64,000 nt of DNA from JANOBD01 sp031411495 (GTDB taxonomy: Bacteria > Planctomycetota > Phycisphaerae > Tepidisphaerales > Tepidisphaeraceae), in the NCBI GenBank assembly GCA_031411495.1, contig JANOBD010000235.1, positions 124,001-188,000 of the forward strand, read 5' to 3'. Of this stretch, positions 62,384 through 64,000 are shown piece by piece; the stretch's first letter is position 1, and the number at the start of each line of letters is the position of its first letter. The position numbers and the translations under genes were made by a program. The notes beneath the pieces are model-generated. The model searched no databases. It was not told the DNA's origin and saw only the letters and a list, made by a program, of their open reading frames with translations.

Positions 62384-62782
62384 CTATTCCAGAGCCTTAC
62401 GCGTTTGCTGAGAGAGCCACTTGATCAGATCACCTTCGCTCACCGAACCTGCAGCGAGATCGAGAAAGACTTCGTAACGCTCTTCGCGCTCCGACGTCAT
62501 GTCGTATCGATTCAACAGCAGAAACGTCCGGCACACCACATATGCCGTACGTTTGTTGCCGTCGATGAGGGCGTGGTTCTTCGCGATGGCGAAGGCGTAC
62601 GCTGCCGCGAGCGACGGGATGCTGGGCGTCGGCTGTTCGTACGCGAAGAGATTGCGCGGCCGGCCCAGCGCGCTGTCGAGCAGATGCTCGTCGCGCACGC
62701 CTTCGGCCCCGCCGTGCTCGGCGAGTTGGCGGTTGTGAATCGCGATAGCGAGTTCTTTGCTGATCCAGATCGGGTCGACCAT
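62384..62782 (-). CDS. doc: Death-on-curing (Doc)-family toxin
   Basis: A 132-residue Fic-fold protein. The active site reads KNHALIDGNKRTAYV (HxxxxGNKR), matching Doc's HxFx(D/E)GNKRTA. Upstream are GVRDEHLLDSALGRPRNLF and IPSLAAAYAFAIA, the usual Doc helices. Doc phosphorylates elongation factor Tu and halts translation. It starts 9 bases after an AbrB-like antitoxin gene and so completes a type II toxin-antitoxin pair; here the partner is AbrB/MazE-like, not Phd. Confidence 0.9.
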   Translation of the reverse strand: MVDPIWISKELAIAIHNRQLAEHGGAEGVRDEHLLDSALGRPRNLFAYEQPTPSIPSLAAAYAFAIAKNHALIDGNKRTAYVVCRTFLLLNRYDMTSEREERYEVFLDLAAGSVSEGDLIKWLSQQTRKALE

Positions 62783-62791
62783 GATCCACCT

Positions 62792-63019
62792 CTACTCGGC
62801 CAGCTTTCGAAGGATGTCCCGGTCTTCGCGCATGACTTTCTCCGCCACGTCCATCTGACGGGCGAACTCCGGATCAAAACTGGTGAGTTCGATGCCGTTC
62901 GGGGTCTCAAGGACGTGCAGAACGTCCCCCTTGGAAAGCCGGAGCCGGTCGAGCAGCTCCTTCGGCAGGATGATCCCGGTGGAGTTGCCGACGGCGGTGA
63001 GTTTGACGGTGATGGCCAT
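62792..63019 (-). CDS. AbrB/MazE/SpoVT-type antitoxin
   Basis: A 75-residue protein with the swapped-hairpin DNA-binding domain: ITVKLTAVGNSTGIILPKELLDRLRLSKGDVLHVLETPNGIEL, then an acidic helical tail (DPEFARQMDVAEKVMREDRDILRKLAE) that should cover the toxin. GAGG six bases before the ATG is a good ribosome binding site. It probably represses its own promoter, seen just upstream, and neutralises the Doc-type toxin encoded 9 bases downstream. Confidence 0.92.
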   Translation of the reverse strand: MAITVKLTAVGNSTGIILPKELLDRLRLSKGDVLHVLETPNGIELTSFDPEFARQMDVAEKVMREDRDILRKLAE

Positions 63020-63037
63020 AGTTACCTCGCTAGCTGA

Positions 63038-63065
63038 TTATTACATCGGTTATAACATGTGGCAA
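63038..63065 (-). promoter_or_regulatory. Promoter of the toxin-antitoxin operon with a palindromic core
   Basis: On the minus strand, TTGCCA (-35, 63060-63065) and TAATAA (-10, 63038-63043) are 16 bases apart, and -10 lies 18 bases from the antitoxin ATG. GTTATAAC (63049-63056), a perfect palindrome, sits in the spacer and would be a suitable antitoxin operator. Confidence 0.6.
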
Positions 63066-63103
63066 CTCGAGATTTCACGCGCCAATGGAGAATCCCGGAG
63101 GCA

Positions 63104-63137
63104 AAACGAGAACCGGCGTGGAGCGGGCTCCACGCCG
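63104..63137 (-). terminator. Terminator after rplK
   Basis: A perfect 10-bp stem CGGCGTGGAG / CTCCACGCCG (63114-63123 with 63128-63137) with a 4-base loop, 33 bases past the rplK stop. On the minus strand it is followed by GTTCTCGTTTTGC, moderately T-rich. It separates rplK from the toxin-antitoxin operon. Confidence 0.65.
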
Positions 63138-63169
63138 ATCGTTGACTCTTCATTGGGAAGCTGAAGAAA

Positions 63170-63601
63170 TCAGCCTTCGACCACAACACCCATCGAGCGG
63201 GCTGTGCCCGCGATGGTGCGGGCGGCCTTCTTCACGTCGAAAGCGTTCATGTCGCTGAACTTTTCCTTGGCGATCTTCTCACAGTCGGCCATTGAGATCT
63301 TCTTGCCGACCTTGTTCTTGTTCGGCTCGCCCGAGCCCTTCTCAGCGCCGGCGGCCTTGGCAAGCAGGGTGCTGGCCGGGCTGGATTTGATCTCGAAGGT
63401 GAAGGTTCGGTCGGAAAACGTCGTGATGACGCAGCCGACGACCTGGCCCTTGAATTGAGAAGTCTTGGCGTTGAACTGTTGGATGAACTGGCCGGGATTC
63501 ACGCCGTACTGGCCGAGTGCCGGACCGATCGGCGGAGCCGGGGTGGCGGTGCCGCCCGGGGCGTAGATCTTGAAGACGTTTTTGATTTCTTTCTTGGCCA
63601 T
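63170..63601 (-). CDS. rplK: 50S ribosomal protein L11
   Basis: A 143-residue ribosomal protein. The N-terminal domain has FKIYAPGGTATPAPPIGPALGQYGVNPGQFIQQFNAKT, and the RNA-binding C-terminal domain has TFEIKSSPASTLLAKAAG and KKISMADCEKIAKEKFSDMNAFDVKKAARTIAGTARSMGVVVEG. It binds 23S rRNA at the GTPase centre. In most bacteria rplA follows at once and nusG/secE precede; here the downstream neighbour is a toxin-antitoxin pair beyond a terminator, and upstream is a divergent start, so the gene is isolated. Confidence 0.97.
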   Translation of the reverse strand: MAKKEIKNVFKIYAPGGTATPAPPIGPALGQYGVNPGQFIQQFNAKTSQFKGQVVGCVITTFSDRTFTFEIKSSPASTLLAKAAGAEKGSGEPNKNKVGKKISMADCEKIAKEKFSDMNAFDVKKAARTIAGTARSMGVVVEG

Positions 63602-63936
63602 GGTTCACCAGATCTTTCGTCAGCTAGCGTCACCGCCGCGCGCATCGTTCCGCGGCGAAAAATCGAGTCGGGTAGTTTATGAACTTTTCCGGGGATTTCA
63701 AAGGGTAGCGCATAGATTGTCTCCCGGCGCCACTCAAGACCTGCCAACGCCGGCCAAAAGAGCGAACCAGCAGGCCCGTGCAACCCCGACTAACTTGCTT
63801 GCTATCAGCGATTTATGCCCCGCCGGTCCGCTGCGTAGATGGCGGGTCCGCCTCATGCATCGACCGCAGCTTGGCGTGCGAGTCGCTTCGCGGTGGCTTA
63901 CTGGCCCGATGTGAGGTGCCAAGATATAAGCTGGCG
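63602..63936. other. 335-base divergent intergenic region
   Basis: It contains the rplK promoter (63674-63701) and presumably the promoter of the plus-strand gene starting at 63937. No other gene is supported. Confidence 0.4.
63674..63701 (-). promoter_or_regulatory. Predicted rplK promoter
   Basis: On the minus strand, TTGAAA (63696-63701) and TAAACT (63674-63679) lie 16 bases apart, 73 bases upstream of the rplK ATG, a fair sigma-70-type pair for a constitutive ribosomal gene. Confidence 0.5.
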
Positions 63937-64000
63937 ATGTTCCGAATGGCTATTGGCCGACGGCTGGTTCTCGCCGCGGCGTTGATCGTTTCCGTCGGTT
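63937..64000 (+). CDS. N-terminus of a probable secreted protein, cut by the window edge
   Basis: Twenty-one codons from ATG 63937 (ATG 63946 is also possible) read as a basic start followed by LVLAAALIVSVG, a typical signal-peptide core. Nothing more can be said, as the rest lies outside. Confidence 0.45.
   Translation, partial: MFRMAIGRRLVLAAALIVSVG

Noticed and set aside
1..64000. CRISPR arrays, rRNA or tRNA genes, phage genes or complete transposases
   Set aside because: No regularly spaced repeats, no conserved rRNA words, no cloverleaf and no transposase or phage motifs were seen by eye; a covariance-model scan was not possible here.

Overview
The window is high-GC bacterial chromosome with the marks of a planctomycete, most probably class Phycisphaerae (Tepidisphaerales / Humisphaera-like). 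The evidence is indirect but consistent: very large secreted proteins that begin with an LExRxLL(S/T) motif after a short basic N-terminus, dockerin-like GDxNxDGxVxFxDLLxxAQNY modules, a PEP-CTERM tail, a pseudopilin ending in a GFADGHVD box, an MJ0042-type zinc-ribbon membrane protein, a bacterial microcompartment (BMC) shell gene, and a ribosomal protein gene outside its usual operon. No rRNA, tRNA, CRISPR array or complete insertion sequence was found.

Layout. 1-3582 (+): end of an operon with a sugar-type ABC solute-binding protein (cut by the window edge), a family III CoA-transferase, a DapA-family lyase and a tandem-domain BMC shell protein, joined by 4-base stop/start overlaps at two of the three junctions. 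3726-11807 (-): a strong terminator, a 1,875-residue surface protein and a leishmanolysin-like metalloprotease with dockerin repeats. 12296-16066 (+): pyruvate dehydrogenase E1-alpha, a small unknown, E1-beta and E2; no E3 is seen. 16070-17383 (-): a GT87-like membrane glycosyltransferase split by an in-frame TAG. 17813-24744 (-): a secreted glycan-degradation group (GH43-like protein, pseudopilin, beta-repeat/dockerin/PEP-CTERM protein, large secreted enzyme with CBM9-like end) divergent from an AraC regulator at 24872. 26103-33566: a GGDEF-EAL protein, the zinc-ribbon membrane protein, an FHA-GspE/PilB fusion ATPase and a topoisomerase IB.

33746-44901: two M16 peptidases with complementary active-site halves, a lipoprotein, TrpF, rhamnulokinase, an M3 oligopeptidase, a hotdog-like protein, a polytopic membrane protein and a DUF3467 protein. 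45142-55800: a surface-glycan cluster. A heptose-type bifunctional enzyme with reversed domain order is divergent from eight closely packed or overlapping genes: CgeB-like GT, GT2, GT4-like, RGP/GT75-like, DUF115/MptE-like, CMP-sugar synthetase-like, 2-hydroxyacid dehydrogenase and SDR. 55867-61992: housekeeping and unknown genes (PH-domain protein, EVE protein, YlbF, ThiF/MoeB, SseB, SGNH hydrolase, GlyA). 62005-64000: an AbrB-Doc toxin-antitoxin pair with a linked unknown, a solitary rplK, and the start of a secreted protein at the right edge.

Several intergenic gaps hold palindromic repeats of at least five different sequences. Start codons were moved inward from the longest possible reading frame wherever a ribosome binding site, a stop/start overlap or loss of coding character supported it.
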